A stretch of 64,000 bases of DNA from Nocardia rhamnosiphila NBRC 108938 (GCF_000720425.1 NZ_JOAJ01000002.1:310001-374000); one strand, 5' to 3'. Shown: positions 52,527 through 61,388, counted from the first letter of the stretch. Made by a program: numbers and translations. The notes: a model not told the origin generated them from the letters alone.

Positions 52527-53384
52527 TCACTGCCCGTCTTCGCTCGCCCGCAATACCCGCAGCGGCGCGTGATTCGCCCAGCCTTCCCGCGGCCAGTTGA
52601 ACCACCCGGCGGACGCCCACGTACCTCCATCGGGGTGCAGGGTGGTCCCGGTGAGGTAGGCCGACAGGCGGGAAGCCAGGAATACCGCGCACTGCGAGAT
52701 ATCGGTGAGGTGCCCGGCCCGGCCCATGGGGATGGCCACTTTCACGCCTGCCGGGTCGGTCATGGCGTTGTCGCCGGTCCCGATACGCTCCAGATTCGGC
52801 GTGGGCACGAAATCGGGGGCGATGTTGTTGACCCGGATCCCGTCGGGGGCCACTTCCACGGCCAGCGTGCGGGCGAACTGTTCCACCGCCGCCTTCGCCG
52901 CGGCGTACACCGCGAAACCCGGTGCGGCCCGGTGGGCTTCGATGGTCGTGATATTGATGATGCTGCCCCCGCGGCCCCCCGCGCGCATCCGGGGTACGGC
53001 CAGATGGCAGGCGTGCAGGACATGGGTCAGATTGGTGCGCAACAGCGCGTCCCAGCCCTTCGGGCCGGTCTCGGAGAAGGGGGCGCGGAAGGTGCCGCCG
53101 ACCACATTCACCAGGGTGTCGAGTCGGCCCCATCGGGCGTCGGCGGCCTCGAACAGCGCCGCCAGGACCGCCGGGTCGCGGGCATCACCGTGGTGTAGGA
53201 CGGCCTCCTGCCCGGCCGGTGACTCCCGCAGTTCCGCGAGCGCCGCGGCATCGAGATCGAGTACCGCCGGACGCACTCCATTGGCGACCAAGTCCGCGAC
53301 GATCGCCCCGCCCAGACCGCCGGCCCCGCCGGTCACCACCGCCACACTGCCGGCGAGACCGCCACGTTCCTCGAACCAGCCCAT
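52527..53384 (-). CDS. Short-chain dehydrogenase/reductase with altered Ser
   Basis: A 285-residue SDR. It has TGGAGGLGGAIV, NVVGG and YAAAK. The usual catalytic Ser position is Thr in NITTIEAH, so the active site may differ or Thr may substitute. It is the last gene of an ACAD-containing minus-strand unit. It probably oxidises a 3-hydroxyacyl-CoA made by an unseen hydratase. Confidence 0.85.
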   Translation of the reverse strand: MGWFEERGGLAGSVAVVTGGAGGLGGAIVADLVANGVRPAVLDLDAAALAELRESPAGQEAVLHHGDARDPAVLAALFEAADARWGRLDTLVNVVGGTFRAPFSETGPKGWDALLRTNLTHVLHACHLAVPRMRAGGRGGSIINITTIEAHRAAPGFAVYAAAKAAVEQFARTLAVEVAPDGIRVNNIAPDFVPTPNLERIGTGDNAMTDPAGVKVAIPMGRAGHLTDISQCAVFLASRLSAYLTGTTLHPDGGTWASAGWFNWPREGWANHAPLRVLRASEDGQ

Positions 53385-53397
53385 CGGTTCCGCCTCC

Positions 53398-54315
53398 CTA
53401 GCCGATGTAGTGCGCGCCGAAGGACGTCAGGAAATCGAAGGTGGCCGCCGGGTCGAGCGGATCGCGCACACCGCCCCGAGTGGAGACGGTGATCCAGTCG
53501 ACCCCGGCGCGCGCCAATTCGGCGAACGCTTCCCGGTGGGGGCCGGGATCGGCGCCTGGACCGGTGAGCCCGGTATGGCTGTAGGAGTACACCAGGTCGA
53601 TATGGCCGGTGCGCCCGTTGTCCGCGGCCGCCGCTCGCACGTCGGCGATCTTGCGGGCCAGGTCCGCGATGGTGCCCAGTTCCGGTGTGCGGGCGGTGGT
53701 GCTGAGTTCGGCGCCGCCGGACATCGGGATCCAGCCCTGGGCCGCCCGGGCCACCCGGCGCCGGCTCAGCGCCGAATTACCCCCGATCCAGATGGGGATG
53801 GGCTGCTGGACCGGGGTCGGGCGGGCCTGCACCTCGCGGGCGCTGAAATGTTTCCCGGTATAGCTGAACGGCTCGCCTTTCCAGTGCAGCGGCAGCACGT
53901 CCAGGGCTTCGTCGAACAGGGTGTTGCGCTCCTCGAAATCCACCCCGACCGCGTGGAATTCACCCTTCAGATAGCCGGTACCGATACCCAGGACGGCCCG
54001 CCCGCCGGACAGTTTGTCCAGGGTGGCCGCCGCTTTGGCCAGCAGCATCGGGTTCCGGTAGGGCGCCACCGACAGATAGGTGATCAGGCGGATCCGTTCG
54101 GTCAGCGCCGCCGCGTACCCCAGTGACACGAAGGGGTCGAGGGTTTGATGGCCGCCGGCCCCCAGCCACCGGGCGCCCGGCGCCGGATGCTCGCTGAGCG
54201 AGAATCCGGCGAAGCCGGCTCGCTCGGCCGCGCGCGCGACCTCGCCCAGCGGCCCCGCGTCGAGCACATCGCCTGCCGCGCCGCCGGTTTCGGGATAGTG
54301 GAAGATGAAACGCAT
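53398..54315 (-). CDS. LLM-class F420-dependent oxidoreductase
   Basis: A 305-residue TIM-barrel oxidoreductase of the luciferase-like family. It has FSLSEHPAPGARWLGAGGHQTLDPF, GRAVLGIGTGYLKGE and PIPIWIGGNS. Members use coenzyme F420 or FMN. The gene lies between the SDR and two acyl-CoA dehydrogenase genes, 13 bp from the SDR. It could reduce or dehydrogenate a ring ketone or alkene in the pathway (inference). Confidence 0.85.
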   Translation of the reverse strand: MRFIFHYPETGGAAGDVLDAGPLGEVARAAERAGFAGFSLSEHPAPGARWLGAGGHQTLDPFVSLGYAAALTERIRLITYLSVAPYRNPMLLAKAAATLDKLSGGRAVLGIGTGYLKGEFHAVGVDFEERNTLFDEALDVLPLHWKGEPFSYTGKHFSAREVQARPTPVQQPIPIWIGGNSALSRRRVARAAQGWIPMSGGAELSTTARTPELGTIADLARKIADVRAAAADNGRTGHIDLVYSYSHTGLTGPGADPGPHREAFAELARAGVDWITVSTRGGVRDPLDPAATFDFLTSFGAHYIG

Positions 54316-54348
54316 CGCTACCTCCGTGTCCTCGCTCCGTCTCCGGCG

Positions 54349-55578
54349 TTACCGTCCACGTTTCACCTCGTTGAACGGCACGTCCCGGTCGGCGGCGTAC
54401 TCCCGCGGCATCCCGAGCACGCGTTCGCTGATCACATTGCGCGCGATCTCGGTGCTACCGCCCGCCAGACTCCAGGCGGCGCGGAACAGGAAGTCGGTGC
54501 CGATGCGCGCGGTGTCCACCGGGTCGCCCGGGGCGTGTGTCGCGGCGGCCGCCCCCGCGACCTTCACCGCCAGATCCGTTTGCAGCCAGGAGTTCTCCGC
54601 ACTGAACAGGCGCGTGATCGAGCCGGCGGCCGGCGGCAGCTCCCCGGCGAGCACACTGTGGGTGATGTGGTCGATGAGCTGATCGCGCACCACCTGCATG
54701 GCCCGCGCCTCGCCGACATCCTCGCGGACCCGGATATCGTCGAGCCGGCCGCCGGCGCGGGCGATATCCAGGAGCGGGGACTCCTCGCCGCCGATATGCG
54801 GCCGGGCGCCGCTGAGATAGGGCGAGGTCCCGCCGATGGCCGAACGCTCGTGATAGAGCAGCCGGGACGCCGCCTCCCAGCCGTCGTCGACCCGGCCGAT
54901 CACGGCTTCGTCGCCCAGCACCACATCGTCGAAGAACTCCTGGCAGAACTCGGTGGATCCGGTAACCTGTTTGATCCGCTGCACGGTCACTCCCGCGGCG
55001 TCGATGGGCACCAGGAACATGGTGAGCCCACGGTGCTTGGGCACCTCCCAGTTGGTGCGGGCCAGGCACAACCCGTAGTCCGCCGCGTAGGCGCCCGAAC
55101 TCCAGATCTTGGAGCCGTTGAGGAGCCAGCGGTCGCCGTCCCGTTCGGCCCGGGTGGTGAGTCCGGCCAGATCCGACCCGCCGCGCGGCTCGGACAGCAA
55201 CTGCACCAGCACCTCGTCCCCGCGCAGCACCGCGGTCAGATGCTCCCGCTTCTGCTCCTCGGTACCCAGGTCGAGCAGGGTGGCCGCGCAGATGGCGAGG
55301 GTCGGCACATTCAGGATCACCGGCATCTCGTAGGCGTAGGACTCCTTGGTGAACGCCTGCTGATGCGCGAGGGTCAGGCCGAGGCCGCCGTACTCCTTCG
55401 GAAAGCAGATGCCGGCGAATCCGCCGTCGTGGAGCATCCGCTGTAGTTCCCGCGCCCGGTCCCACTCCTCTTTGCTGTCGGGCGGGCCCTGGTCCGCCGG
55501 CGCGGGGGGAAGGTTGGCGCGCAACCAGTCCCGGGCGCGTGCGCGGAACTCGGCTACGGGTTCGGGTTCGGTGGTCAT
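54349..55578 (-). CDS. Acyl-CoA dehydrogenase (subunit A)
   Basis: A 409-residue FAD enzyme. It has FAGICFPKEYGGLGLT, LSEPRGGSDLAGL, GSKIWSSGAY and the C-terminal GGSTEIARNVISERVLG. With the next gene it resembles alpha2beta2 dehydrogenase pairs of actinobacterial sterol catabolism (FadE28/29 type), in which one FAD is held at each subunit interface. It is 32 bp from its partner. It introduces a C=C next to the CoA thioester. Confidence 0.9.
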   Translation of the reverse strand: MTTEPEPVAEFRARARDWLRANLPPAPADQGPPDSKEEWDRARELQRMLHDGGFAGICFPKEYGGLGLTLAHQQAFTKESYAYEMPVILNVPTLAICAATLLDLGTEEQKREHLTAVLRGDEVLVQLLSEPRGGSDLAGLTTRAERDGDRWLLNGSKIWSSGAYAADYGLCLARTNWEVPKHRGLTMFLVPIDAAGVTVQRIKQVTGSTEFCQEFFDDVVLGDEAVIGRVDDGWEAASRLLYHERSAIGGTSPYLSGARPHIGGEESPLLDIARAGGRLDDIRVREDVGEARAMQVVRDQLIDHITHSVLAGELPPAAGSITRLFSAENSWLQTDLAVKVAGAAAATHAPGDPVDTARIGTDFLFRAAWSLAGGSTEIARNVISERVLGMPREYAADRDVPFNEVKRGR

Positions 55579-55610
55579 AGCGGTACTGCCTTCCGGAGAG
55601 TTCTGCGGCG

Positions 55611-56768
55611 CTACGCGGCGGTGAGGAGGTCGGTGATCCGGCGGCGATGCTCCTCGGGCGTGCCGTAGAGCGCGCGGCCCAGTCCGATCCGCCGCAGATA
55701 CAGATGCAGATCGTGTTCCCAGGTGACCCCGATGCCGCCGTGCAACTGCACACAGTCCTGACCGATCACCGGCGCTTTCGCGCCCACATAGGATTTCGCG
55801 ACGCTCACCGCTTCCGCGGCGGACCCCGGATCGTCGTCACAGGCGGCCGCGGCCGCGGCGGCGGTCGCCCGGCATGCCTCGTACCAGGTCTTGTTATCGG
55901 CCATCCGATGTTTGAGCGCCTGATACGAGGCCAGCGGGCGGCCGAAGGTGAAGCGGTCGGTGAGCCAGGCCAGGGTCGCCTCCATCGCCTTGCCGGTGGC
56001 GCCCACCGTCTCCGCCGCCGTCAGTACCGCGGCGGTGTGCAATTGGGCGCGGACGGCGTCGGCCGCGGCGGCTCCGGTGTGCACCACGGACTCCGCGGGC
56101 ACCGCGACCTCGGCGAATTCGATCCGGGCGGTGCGGCGTACCAGGTCCAGGGTCCAGGTGGGGATGACGGTGACCCCCGGTGCGTCGGTGGGCACCAGCA
56201 GTTGTACCGGGCCGTCCGCGCTCTGCGCGGTCACCAGCAGGATATCGGCGCGGTCCCCGGCTTCGACCCGGTCCTTCACCCCGGTCAGCCGGTAGCCGTC
56301 GCCGTCCCGGACCGCACGCGCCCATTCCCCGTCGGTGGGCGCTTCGCGATCGGCGAGCGCGTCGACGATATCGAGACCACGTCCGGGTTCGTAGACGGCC
56401 CAGGTGGCGATGAGGGTGCCCGCCGCGATTCCCGTGACCGTATCGTCGAGCGCCGCGCGCGCGGTCGCCAATCCGGCGAGGACCGCATTGGTGGTGACGA
56501 ACGGCCCCGGTGCGCAGGCCCGGCCGAGTTCGGTGGCGATCAAGGCCAATTCGGTCATCGGCCGCCCGGACACGGTGCCGCCGCCGTGCTCCTCCGCGAC
56601 CAGCATGGCGGTCCAGCCCAGTTCGGCGGCCGAGCGCCACCACCGATCGTCGAATCCGGTCCCGGCCTCGCCGAGCGCGCGTACTGTCGGCACCGGGACG
56701 GTGCCGGCCAGGAATTCCCGGGCTGTCTGCTGGAACAGCCGCTGGTCAGCGGTGAGATCAAGGGTCAT
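55611..56768 (-). CDS. Acyl-CoA dehydrogenase (subunit B)
   Basis: About 385 residues. The FAD and structural motifs include FGRPLASYQALKHRMAD and VQLHGGIGVTWEHDLHLYLRR near the C-terminus. The longer frame adds 11 residues, but MTLDLTADQRLF is the better start. It is the partner of subunit A, and the pair is adjacent to a P450-ferredoxin operon with the GAGAAT operator between. Subunit sequences differ widely, consistent with a heteromeric enzyme. Confidence 0.88.
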   Translation of the reverse strand: MTLDLTADQRLFQQTAREFLAGTVPVPTVRALGEAGTGFDDRWWRSAAELGWTAMLVAEEHGGGTVSGRPMTELALIATELGRACAPGPFVTTNAVLAGLATARAALDDTVTGIAAGTLIATWAVYEPGRGLDIVDALADREAPTDGEWARAVRDGDGYRLTGVKDRVEAGDRADILLVTAQSADGPVQLLVPTDAPGVTVIPTWTLDLVRRTARIEFAEVAVPAESVVHTGAAAADAVRAQLHTAAVLTAAETVGATGKAMEATLAWLTDRFTFGRPLASYQALKHRMADNKTWYEACRATAAAAAAACDDDPGSAAEAVSVAKSYVGAKAPVIGQDCVQLHGGIGVTWEHDLHLYLRRIGLGRALYGTPEEHRRRITDLLTAA

Positions 56769-56827
56769 GTTCGCCGGTCCTCCGGTTGACGCACGGCACA
56801 CCGTGTGGAAATCTCATATTCACAGAT

Positions 56828-56842
56828 GAGAGTTATATTCTC
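56828..56842. promoter_or_regulatory. GAGAAT-N3-ATTCTC operator (site O6)
   Basis: GAGAGTTATATTCTC is the motif with one arm mismatch. It lies in the 143-bp gap between the divergent acyl-CoA dehydrogenase and P450 genes, 70 bp before the P450 GTG and 60 bp before the dehydrogenase ATG, and so could control both. Confidence 0.62.
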
Positions 56843-56911
56843 AAATGCGGAAGTCAACCGGCGGAGCTGCTCGTGGTGGTGGGTGCCGGCCGAGCGAAGG
56901 GAACCCGTCAC

Positions 56912-58201
56912 GTGAAAAACTTCGAGGATCTGGACTTCTTCCTCGGGCAGGAGCTGGTCGCCGATCCCTATCCGTACTTCGACGCCCTGCGCGAACAGTG
57001 CCCGGTGACCCGCGAGAAGCACCACAACGTCATGATGGTGACCGGCTACGACGAGGCGTTGGAAGTCCTCAACGATGCCGAGCGTTTCTCCTCCTGCATT
57101 TCGGTGACCGGACCCTTCCCCGGCTTCCCCGTGCCCATCGACGAGAACTCCGACGCCGACGCCCTCATCGCCGAACACCGCGATTCGCTGCCGTTCAGCG
57201 ATCAGCTTCCGGCCCTGGACCCACCGACCCATACCGCGCACCGTGGGCTGCTCATGCGGCTGATCACCCCCAAACGTCTCAAAGAGAACGAAGAGGCGAT
57301 GTGGGATCTGGCCGACAAGATGCTCGACGAGTACCTGGCGCCCGGAAAAGGGGAACTCATCCGCGATTTCGCGGGCCCCTTCACCCTCTATGTGATCGCG
57401 GACCTGCTCGGCGTGCCGCCGGAGGATCAGGAGGAGTTCCTCAACGCGTTGCAGCGCGATCCGCACCGCACCGGCACGGTCGGCAGCACCAGCTCCGATC
57501 ACGCCATGGAGCACAACCCGATCGAATTCCTCTACGAGAAATTCTCCACCTACATCGAGGACCGGCGCACGAATCCCCGCGGCGATGTGCTGACCAGTCT
57601 CGCGGAGGCCACCTTCCCCGACGGCAGCCGACCGGAGGTGATCGACGTGGTCCGGGTCGCCGCAAACCTCTTCTCGGCCGGCCAGGAAACCACCGTGCGA
57701 TTGCTGTCCTCGGGGCTGAAACTGATCGCCGAGGACCCGGAACTGCAGGCCTGGCTGCGCGGCGACCCGGAACGCATCAACAACTTCATCGAAGAGATGC
57801 TGCGGATGGAGAGCCCGGTGAAGGGCGATTTCCGGCTGGCGAAGACCACCACCACGATCGGCGGTGTGGAGGTCCCGGCGGGCACGGTCCTCATGCTCGC
57901 CAACGGCGGCGCCAACCGCGACCCGCGGCGCTTCGAGAACCCGAGCGTTTTCGACGCCAAGCGGTCCAATGCCCGCTCCCACATCGCTTTCGGACGCGGT
58001 ATCCACACCTGCCCCGGCGCCCCGCTGGCCCGCACCGAGGCGAAAGTGGCGTTCAAACGCCTGCTCGAGCGCACCACCGATATCCGTATCGACGAGAGCG
58101 CCCACGGCCCGGCGGACGCGCGCAGATACCAGTATCTGCCGACCTTCATCCTGCGCGGGATCACCGCACTGCACCTGGAATTCGACCGGACGGAAGGGTA
58201 G
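56912..58201 (+). CDS. Cytochrome P450
   Basis: A 429-residue P450 from GTG 56912 (KNFEDLDFFLGQELV). It has the I-helix SAGQETTVRL, K-helix EEMLRM and the heme loop FGRGIHTCPGAPLAR. It shares the SSCI-GPFP and PVTRE blocks with the P450 at 25771, so both belong to one subfamily. The longer frame back to 56786 runs through the divergent promoter and is unlikely. Its ferredoxin gene starts 5 bp later. Confidence 0.93.
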   Translation: MKNFEDLDFFLGQELVADPYPYFDALREQCPVTREKHHNVMMVTGYDEALEVLNDAERFSSCISVTGPFPGFPVPIDENSDADALIAEHRDSLPFSDQLPALDPPTHTAHRGLLMRLITPKRLKENEEAMWDLADKMLDEYLAPGKGELIRDFAGPFTLYVIADLLGVPPEDQEEFLNALQRDPHRTGTVGSTSSDHAMEHNPIEFLYEKFSTYIEDRRTNPRGDVLTSLAEATFPDGSRPEVIDVVRVAANLFSAGQETTVRLLSSGLKLIAEDPELQAWLRGDPERINNFIEEMLRMESPVKGDFRLAKTTTTIGGVEVPAGTVLMLANGGANRDPRRFENPSVFDAKRSNARSHIAFGRGIHTCPGAPLARTEAKVAFKRLLERTTDIRIDESAHGPADARRYQYLPTFILRGITALHLEFDRTEG

Positions 58202-58206
58202 GCCAG

Positions 58207-58410
58207 ATGAAGGTCATCGTCGACGAGGACTCCTGCAAGGGGCACGGTATCTGCACCACGCTGTGTTCGGAAGTGTTCGCGCTCAACGACTACGGCTACG
58301 CCGAGGCGGTCGCCGAGGACATCCCGGAGGATCTGCACGAAGCGGTGCTGACCGCCAAGGACGCGTGTCCCGAGTGGGCGATCAAGATCGTCGACGAAAC
58401 GGAGGGTTGA
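58207..58410 (+). CDS. Single-cluster ferredoxin (3Fe-4S type)
   Basis: A 67-residue ferredoxin. Pattern Cys-x5-Cys-x3-Cys...CysPro (SCKGHGICTTLCSEVF ... ACPEWAI), with an extra Cys between the usual ligands. The central Cys/His pattern suggests a 3Fe-4S or modified cluster. It is separated from the P450 by only 5 bp and surely serves it. It differs in sequence from the ferredoxin at 44485. Confidence 0.9.
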   Translation: MKVIVDEDSCKGHGICTTLCSEVFALNDYGYAEAVAEDIPEDLHEAVLTAKDACPEWAIKIVDETEG

Positions 58411-58425
58411 CCACCGCGCGGGACT

Positions 58426-59448
58426 TCAGACGGTGAGCAGGACCTTGGTGGCGCGACGCTCGTCCATCGCGCGGTAGCCCTCCGCGGCCCGCTCCAGCGG
58501 CAGCGTGAGATCGAAGACCTCTCCCGGATCGATATCGCCGCGGACGATGAGGTCGATCAGCTCCGGCAGGAAACGGCGCACCGGGGCCGGCCCGCCGTGC
58601 AGATGGACAGTGGAGAAGAAAAGCCGCATACCGTCGAGTTCGACGCCGTGGGCCACCCCGACGTAGCCGACATGGCCGCCGGGGCGGGCGGCGCGAATGG
58701 CCTGCGTCATCGATTCCTGGGTGCCGACCGCCTCGACCACCGAATGCGCGCCGAGCCCGTCGGTGAGTTCCTTGATCCGGGCCACCCCGGCCTTACCACG
58801 CTCTTCGACGATCTCGTCGGCGCCGAACTCGAGGGCCAGCGCCTGCCGATCGGCGTGACGGCTCATCGCGATCACCCGGTCGGCGCCGAGTTGTTTCGCG
58901 GCCAGGACGGCGTGCAGACCCACCGCACCGTCGCCGACGACCACCACCGTCTTCCCGGGGCCCGCCTCGGCGGCAACGGCGGCGAACCAGCCGGTTCCCA
59001 GCACATCGGAGGCCGCGAGCAGGCTCGGATACAGCGCCGGATCCGGAGATCCCGGGACGGCGACCAGAGTTCCGTCGGCGAGCGGGATACGGGCCCGCTC
59101 GGCCTGGGTGCCGATCGAGCCCATCGGGACATTGTGCACGCAGCGGCTCTGGTATCCGGCCCGGCAGATCTCGCAGGTGTTGTCGGAGGCGAAGAACGAT
59201 CCGACCACGAAATCGCCGACCGCGATATCGGCCACCTCCGGGCCGACCTCCTCCACGACGCCGATGTACTCGTGCCCCATCGGGGCGGGGCCCTCGACCG
59301 GTTCCACGCCGCGATAGGGCCACAGGTCCGACCCACAGATACAGGTGGCGGCGATGCGGATGACCGCGTCGGTGGGCTCGACTATTTCGGGATCGGGCCT
59401 ATCCTCGACCCGGATGTCGCCGGGAGCGTACATGATGACTCCACGCAT
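58426..59448 (-). CDS. Zinc-dependent alcohol dehydrogenase
   Basis: About 340 residues (MRGVIMYAPGDIRVEDR). The catalytic zinc site has CICGSDLWPYRG and GHEYIG; the NAD site is VGDGAVGLHA. The structural zinc lobe shows only three of four Cys (CEICRAGYQSRC), so the second zinc may be missing. It oxidises an alcohol or aldehyde. It converges on the ferredoxin gene with 15 bp between stops. Confidence 0.85.
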   Translation of the reverse strand: MRGVIMYAPGDIRVEDRPDPEIVEPTDAVIRIAATCICGSDLWPYRGVEPVEGPAPMGHEYIGVVEEVGPEVADIAVGDFVVGSFFASDNTCEICRAGYQSRCVHNVPMGSIGTQAERARIPLADGTLVAVPGSPDPALYPSLLAASDVLGTGWFAAVAAEAGPGKTVVVVGDGAVGLHAVLAAKQLGADRVIAMSRHADRQALALEFGADEIVEERGKAGVARIKELTDGLGAHSVVEAVGTQESMTQAIRAARPGGHVGYVGVAHGVELDGMRLFFSTVHLHGGPAPVRRFLPELIDLIVRGDIDPGEVFDLTLPLERAAEGYRAMDERRATKVLLTV

Positions 59449-59548
59449 GTTCACCGTCTCCTGTTGTTTTCGCTCAGGTTTCGATTTTCTGGAGCACGTC
59501 GCGGATATTCCCGCACGCGGGATCATGCGGCCGAGCGAAGAATTCGCG

Positions 59549-60241
59549 TCAGGCGAGTACTTCGAGAACTTTCTCGGCGAGCGGACCGGAGGAAGCCGGA
59601 TTCTGGCCGGTGAACAGATTCCGGTCGACAACGGTGTACGGCTTCCAGATTTCGCCGCGTGTGAAATCGACGCCGAGCTTCACCAGTTCGTCCTCGGCCG
59701 TCCACATCGCTTTCTCGCGCAATCCGACGGCATCTTCTTCGTCATTTGTGTACGCGGTCAGGCGATACCCGGCGAAGGGCGATACACCGTTGCGTCTGGT
59801 CGCCAGGATCGCCACCGGCGCGTGGCAGACGATGGCCAGCGGCTTGCCCGAGGCCAGGGCCGCGGTCAGCAACCTGCCGGAGTCCGCGTCCCGCCACAGG
59901 TCCTCCATGGGGCCGTGGCCACCGGGATAGTAGACGGCGTCGTAGTCGGCCGGTCGGGCATGCGCCAGCCCGATCGGCCGGCGTAACTCTTCGGCCGAGC
60001 GCAGGGTCTCTTCCAGATCCTGGGCGATCTGTTCGCTACCGGCCATCGACGGTCGCAGACTCATCACATCGACATGGGGTACCACCCCGCCGGGAGTGGC
60101 CACCACAATTCGATGACCGGCACCGGTCAGGATCCGATAGGGGGCGGCGAACTCTTCGGCCCAATACCCGGTGGGGTGCCGGGTGCCGTCGTTCAGTGTC
60201 CAATAACTCGCGCCGGTCACCACGAAAAGAATATCGGCCAT
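59549..60241 (-). CDS. DJ-1/PfpI (Hsp31-like) family protein
   Basis: A 230-residue protein of the DJ-1/PfpI superfamily. The nucleophile Cys is in IVCHAP, preceded by the Glu-containing GGHGPMEDLW. Members include glyoxalase III, deglycases and chaperones; the exact role cannot be inferred. It has no signal peptide. It follows the alcohol dehydrogenase at about 100 bp upstream on the same strand. Confidence 0.82.
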   Translation of the reverse strand: MADILFVVTGASYWTLNDGTRHPTGYWAEEFAAPYRILTGAGHRIVVATPGGVVPHVDVMSLRPSMAGSEQIAQDLEETLRSAEELRRPIGLAHARPADYDAVYYPGGHGPMEDLWRDADSGRLLTAALASGKPLAIVCHAPVAILATRRNGVSPFAGYRLTAYTNDEEDAVGLREKAMWTAEDELVKLGVDFTRGEIWKPYTVVDRNLFTGQNPASSGPLAEKVLEVLA

Positions 60242-60620
60242 AACAGCTTACTCCCCGATCGGTTGTAGAGCTGTGAGCGGGTGAAGTCGATTTCACGCAA
60301 CCCGAATTCGCATCCACTATAAAGCGGCCGCGCGGGGGCGGGCAACAGTCCGGGCGCTCGAGCGCGCCCGACGGTAGCGGCGTGATGAAACAGATCATCG
60401 GTGAACGTGCATGCGATTCGCACGAGAACCGACGAATACGATGCGGCCCGCTCGTCGCCCGAGGTCATTGCCTCGAACGAGCGGCCGGACGCATCTCGAC
60501 CCGGCCGTCACACTGCGGTGAGCGCGCGGCGGCCGGCACGTCCCCGGCCGCCCCGGCCGCCCATACTCCTGATCGGCGATCGACCTCGGCGTCCCGGTGC
60601 CGCGCCGGCCCGGGCCGTGC
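60242..60620. other. Region without a recognisable gene
   Basis: About 380 bp with only overlapping low-complexity frames on both strands. A short AT-richer part at about 60380-60440 could be a promoter for neither gene. No repeat, operator copy or RNA gene was recognised. It separates the DJ-1 gene from the final enoyl-CoA hydratase operon. Confidence 0.5.
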
Positions 60621-61388
60621 TCACTCCCCCGTCCACCGCGGCGCCCGCTTGGCCGCGAACGCCGCCGGCCCCTCCTGCGCGTCCGCGCTGTGATAGGCCC
60701 GCGCCGCGGCGTGCCGGGCGGCCCGCAGCGCGGCCGACCGGCCCATTTCCGTGGCCAGCATGACGGTTTCGCGGGCCGCGCGCACCGACAGCGGGGCACC
60801 GGCGAGCACGGTCGAGGCCAGGTCGAGCGCCGCCGGTAACAGCTCGTCCGGTTCGGCCAGCCGGTTCACCAGACCGATCTCGTACGCGCGGTGCGCGCTG
60901 ATCGGGTTACCGGTGAGCAGGATCTCCATCATGATGCGCTGCGGGATCATATGGATCAGCGGTGCGGCCCACGGCGAGCTGCGGCCCACCTTCACCTCGC
61001 TCACCGCGAAGGTCGCCGTCGTACTGGCCACGCACAGATCGCAGGCCTGGGCGATCATCCAGCCGCCGGCGAAGGCGGCGCCGTTGACCGCGGCGATGGT
61101 CGGTTTGGACAGTTCGATCGTGTCGTAGGGGACGGGGAACATCTCCCGGGGCGGTTCGGCCATCCCGGTGTCCACCATCTCCCGTAGGTCACCGCCTGCA
61201 CAGAACGCCTTCGGGCCGGCGCCGGTGAGGATGGCGATCCGCAATGCCGGGTCGTGTTCGAAACGGTCCCATGCCGTGAACAACCCGGCCCGGACCTCCG
61301 CGGACAGGCAGTTACGGGTCTGCGGCCGGTTGAGGGTGATCACCGCGATGCCGTCGGCACGGGCGTCGAAGAGTACGGCGTCCTCCAT
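60621..61388 (-). CDS. Enoyl-CoA hydratase/isomerase family protein
   Basis: A 255-residue crotonase. The oxyanion loops are CAGGDL and NGAAFAGG. The first catalytic Glu position is Met (AGGWMIAQ) but the second Glu is kept in FAVSEVKVG. This is the reverse of the pattern in the crotonase at 27998. It starts directly after the CoA-transferase stop (TAG at 61389-61391). It probably acts on an unsaturated acyl-CoA or catalyses an isomerisation. Confidence 0.85.
   Translation of the reverse strand: MEDAVLFDARADGIAVITLNRPQTRNCLSAEVRAGLFTAWDRFEHDPALRIAILTGAGPKAFCAGGDLREMVDTGMAEPPREMFPVPYDTIELSKPTIAAVNGAAFAGGWMIAQACDLCVASTTATFAVSEVKVGRSSPWAAPLIHMIPQRIMMEILLTGNPISAHRAYEIGLVNRLAEPDELLPAALDLASTVLAGAPLSVRAARETVMLATEMGRSAALRAARHAAARAYHSADAQEGPAAFAAKRAPRWTGE

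Noticed and set aside
54145..55446. 433-residue plus-strand frame opposite the acyl-CoA dehydrogenase
   Set aside because: It is the antisense shadow of an obvious acyl-CoA dehydrogenase and has no domain or ribosome site.
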